The notes below the pieces were generated by a model. The model was not told the origin of the DNA, did no database searches, and worked only from the letters and a program-made list of their open reading frames with translations. Below, in pieces: positions 1-64,000 of a stretch of DNA of 64,000 bases (the stretch's first letter is position 1; each line of letters opens with the position of its first letter). The DNA comes from Siderastrea siderea. Its lineage: Eukaryota > Cnidaria > Anthozoa > Scleractinia > Rhizangiidae. The DNA is taken from positions 8,656,883 through 8,720,882 of the forward strand of contig OZ034979.1 of NCBI GenBank assembly GCA_964030785.1, in the 5' to 3' direction. The translations under genes were made by a program, and so were the position numbers.

Positions 1-1988
1 GTGTTGTCAGTGGGGCAGCGTAATTACTCCGACATAAAGAATCTCTTTCAGACAGAAACGACTCGTGGAATGTTCGTGTAGTTGAGGATGTTGGTTAAAA
101 ATATTCTCTTTGAGAGCCCTTATTAAGCGGTTATCTTTCAAATATTTTCTTTCAAAGAATTTCGATTGAAAAGCGTACACTTAATGACATGAATCAGTTG
201 TAATTAAACTAAGCGTCAGATGAGGATCACGGCGGGCGTCATATTGTGTTCAGTTATGTTACGACTACACCAAGTTCGGTTATCGAAGTTTTCATCCTTT
301 CGTAATTTAGTAACAAATATCACCCACAGTCCAAAACTACCCCCCCCCCCCCAACCCTAGACCAATACCAACAGCCTTCATTATCAAAATGATACGCAGT
401 GAAGTTTTATCTTAGCCCAAAAATTTCGTTCTCCTCAGAATTTCACCAGAAGAAATACAGCGTGGAATTTTAACCCCCCCCCCTCCCCCAAAAGGCCAAA
501 ATTTGGAATTAAAAGCAACTAAAAGAAGTCCTTCGCACCTCGCACCTGTCAGTTTTAAACCCCAGTACTCCTTCCCGCCACTAGGGCTATTCCCCTAACA
601 TCGATCAATCTCTTTCTGAGTCGTGCTTTCTTTTATCACTACATTTTGTCAAACAAATTTTTAGAGTCTTCTCCGCTGTGTGTATTTTCTTTTCTTAGTT
701 CAAATTCAGAAAACAATTATGTTTCTCTGTACGGTAAATCAACAAAAAGTGATCCTGCATAAAAACCGTCACAAAGTAAGAGAATACCACCATTTGTCAA
801 TAGTTTACCGTTACACTGCGTTGTATGATCTTTCGCACCCCCCGGAAAAAGCTATTCAGCAGAAGGGAAAGGGAGGGGGTTCGAAATTTCCCATGGTCAC
901 CCCCTTCGGGTGTTTTTGGCAGCACTAGATATTCAGCTTCTCGACTGGATTAAGCCGGTCAAGTTAGGAGATATTGACTGCAGACAATATTATGACGTGT
1001 CCTGACTTCTCAAAATCAGGGCCATATAATAAATGAACTAACAGTTGACGTCATCTTTTAAAGTGCCATATGCGTAAGTCAGTGTGAAGTTTGTACAATC
1101 CGTGGAACACGATATGGATCCCCGCTTGTAGTTTCCATCTTTAAAGCGAATGGACTGAAACTGTACACTTAACTCCCGATCTTTATTTTACGAGGTCTTC
1201 TTCTCCGATAATACAAGTATCAAAGTTTTGGTAAAGGGTGGTTCAGTTTCATATACAAAAAAGGTTGCATTCCTTTTAGTAAATCAATTTTCAGATTTCG
1301 ATCACCCAGATCAGGTTTGGATTTTCGTCCGAGCTAGAAAAAAAATCTGAGAAAGGATCGTTTCATGATTGAACGTGTCGTACAGGAGCTAACCGAAACT
1401 GAATTAGAAAATCCGAGTTGAAAACATAGGTTGATGTGGCAGTTGAGTGAAAAGCAGTTTGGGGTTGGTTAACTTTTCAAACGACGCTGTCACAGAGACC
1501 AGTTTTTTATGTATTTGCCAATACGAGTTAGCCGTGTTAAGCGTTTGTAACAGACAGTTTAGGTTGGACAAAAGTACTGTACTGTAAGTTCCCTGGACGA
1601 CAACACCGCGAAGAGGACTGGGCCCCACTCACAGACCAGGTGCCGAGAAAATACTTTGACAACATTGAATTAATTTGTAGCTGCCGGCATGCTATTTAAC
1701 GTCTCAATATTCTCAAATTATTGCATTCATGATTGATTATGAAGATGTCATGGTCGACTACAGCTCTTTATTGTTCAAAAATAGACCTGTATTGAGCAGT
1801 ATATTGCCGGTGAAGCGTGTAAAAATGGCGAATAGAGAACCACTTTTATGTATCAAGCACGACGCCGTCACAGCTGTCAACTTGGCGTAAGAGATAATTT
1901 ATCTCGAAGATGTTCTGTTTCTGCTTGATAAACGTTGTGATGGAAAATCAAAACTTCTTCGTAGTTTGCTAGCTAAAAGGTTTTAGCA
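1..1988. other. Upstream region of the myosin III gene, no gene seen
   Basis: AT-rich non-coding sequence with homopolymer C runs near 341-352 and 475-485. No open frame has splice sites, codon bias or a recognisable domain. It should hold the promoter and any 5' UTR exon of the myosin gene, but I see no convincing TATA box or CpG cluster. Confidence 0.5.
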
Positions 1989-2028
1989 ATGGTTGGGTTT
2001 TCATTCGCCCGCGAAGAACAGTTGTACG
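1989..2028 (+). CDS. Possible extra first coding exon of the myosin III gene
   Basis: An ATG at 1989 opens a short frame that reaches a good donor (G|GTAAGA) after 2028 in phase 1. The exon containing the main kinase start has an acceptor (TTTTTTAG) ending at 2146, and its first two bases, CC, complete the codon and stay in frame with the ATG at 2148. A longer N-terminus of about 14 extra residues is therefore possible. It could equally be 5' UTR, with translation starting at 2148 or 2151. Confidence 0.35.
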
Positions 2029-2147
2029 GTAAGATATGGAGAGCTCGTTCCCGCGCTTGTCTTGTCATTTATTAGCTATTATCAGTGATTTGGAAGCCTG
2101 TTTTCGCGTTAATATTCTCGTAATTTTTTTTCTACAATTTTTTAGCC

Positions 2148-63183
<61,036 letters not shown>

Positions 63184-63351
63184 AGGGTTTTCACGGTCCC
63201 CATGTTGGAGGTACAAAACAATTGAAACTGTTTGCATAAAAACAGTATCTATTTCCCAAAGGAGAAACATTTTATTGTTTTATACCCCCAACATGGCCGA
63301 CGTGACGTCACAAGAAAACCCTCTATACTTAAAGCTGAAAGATACAACTGT

Positions 63352-63480
63352 TGCCAAGCGCGAGAAAACGCACAACTGGTACCAAGCGTGGAAGAACACG
63401 TAACCGTTGTCAAGCGCGGGCAGAACACGCAACCGGTACCAAGGGCGGCAAAAACATGCATCTGGTGACATGTGCGAAAA
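63352..63480. repeat. Minisatellite related to the 55.5-kb array, inverse orientation
   Basis: About four diverged units such as CAAGCGCGGGCAGAACACGC with AACCGGTACC between them. Confidence 0.75.
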
Positions 63481-63518
63481 TACACCCAACCAGGCTAATT
63501 ACAAAAAAACGCAAAATT

Positions 63519-63692
63519 TTGGATTTGTCAACTGAGTTGATGAGGTAAATTGGAGATTGAAAGCTGACGTTTCGAGCGTTAGCCGTTCGTCAGAGCGAAT
63601 CCAAGAGCTAACGCTCGAAACGTCAGTTTTCAATCTCTTTACGGTGGCCAATTTACCTTATCAACTCAGTTGATAAATCCAAAATTTTGTGT
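63519..63692. repeat. MITE family C with long inverted arms
   Basis: TTTTGGATTTGTCAACTGAG and its inverse at the ends; inner arms around CGCTCGAAACGTCAG near 63568 and 63613. Confidence 0.88.
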
Positions 63693-63700
63693 TTCACGTC

Positions 63701-63736
<36 letters not shown>

Positions 63737-63949
63737 ACCCCCTTGTCAGGCTAATTACAGTTCTTTTTACTCCCATTTCAAGGTGGTGGCAAACTAGCAT
63801 TTTTGACCAGATAAAAAAAAGATTAAAGAAAACAACTGTTTAAATTATTTACAAAAAAAAAATATGGGACAAGGGCTGGAATCATATCGATCAAAGGTGT
63901 TCTTTTGTTAACCATTCAAAATCAAAACTGTGGGGGTGGCGGATGGGAG

Positions 63950-64000
63950 GTGTAGTGGTTAGCGCGATTGACTTCGGATCTGAAGGTCGCTGGTTGGAGG
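63950..64000 (+). mobile_element. Possible tRNA-derived SINE head, cut by the window end
   Basis: GTAGTGGTTAGCGCGA resembles a Pol III A box; the expected B box would begin at the window edge. Confidence 0.35.

Larger units (their letters stand above)
63184..64000. other. Downstream flank of the myosin gene, no gene seen
   Basis: Carries the inverse 33-bp minisatellite (63352-63480), the MITE at 63519-63692 and a possible SINE head at the very end. No clear AATAAA for the myosin mRNA was found. Confidence 0.5.

Overview
The window is nuclear DNA from an intron-rich invertebrate animal, most likely an anthozoan cnidarian such as a coral. That placement is an inference from gene structure, the many small foldback repeats and the type of mobile element; nothing in the window proves the species. 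Two large things occupy it: one complete host gene on the + strand, and one complete giant DNA transposon (Polinton/Maverick) lying inside a single intron of that gene.

The host gene (2148-63183) is a class III myosin: an N-terminal Ser/Thr kinase, a myosin motor, six IQ motifs and a short tail. I placed 45 coding exons by consensus splice sites. Their lengths sum to 4416 nt, an exact multiple of three, giving an uninterrupted protein of 1471 residues. An optional extra in-frame coding exon lies at 1989-2028. Each IQ motif sits at a phase-1 exon junction. The introns and flanks carry mostly MITE-like inverted repeats, microsatellites, a truncated LINE, tRNA-derived SINE heads and a satellite apparently derived from the inside of a MITE.

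The Polinton runs from 20371 to 41504 (21,134 bp). It begins AG, ends CT, has 898-bp terminal inverted repeats (TIRs) and is flanked by a 6-bp target duplication, CTTTAG. Without it the host intron would be only about 195 bp. It encodes a protein-primed family B DNA polymerase, an RVE integrase with chromodomain, an adenain-type protease, an A32/FtsK-type packaging ATPase, a major capsid protein, two paralogous candidate minor capsid proteins, a set of tiny arginine-rich core-like proteins, a PLA2-like protein, a GRF zinc-finger protein, a glycine-rich RGG protein, a two-helix membrane protein, a SLOG-fold protein and several proteins of unknown role. Every long ORF is open, so the copy looks recent and possibly functional.

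The layout from left to right is: left TIR holding a copy of the 3' end of the polymerase gene; a non-coding stretch with a 299-bp tandem duplication; a promoter and small acidic ORF that mirror those beside the polymerase at the other end; the SLOG gene (-); a divergent CCAAT/CArG promoter; a rightward block of structural and packaging genes (24386-36046); a small acidic gene (-); a divergent promoter; the polymerase (+) running into the right TIR. Many genes in the rightward block have a TATA-like box 35-60 nt before the ATG, often inside the preceding gene. A Pol III-type tRNA-like RNA gene sits between the protease and ATPase genes.

The least explained features are the mirrored left-end module, the tRNA-like RNA, the SLOG plus two-TM membrane protein pair, the CArG/CCAAT promoter and a small basic protein ending in a CaaX-like box.
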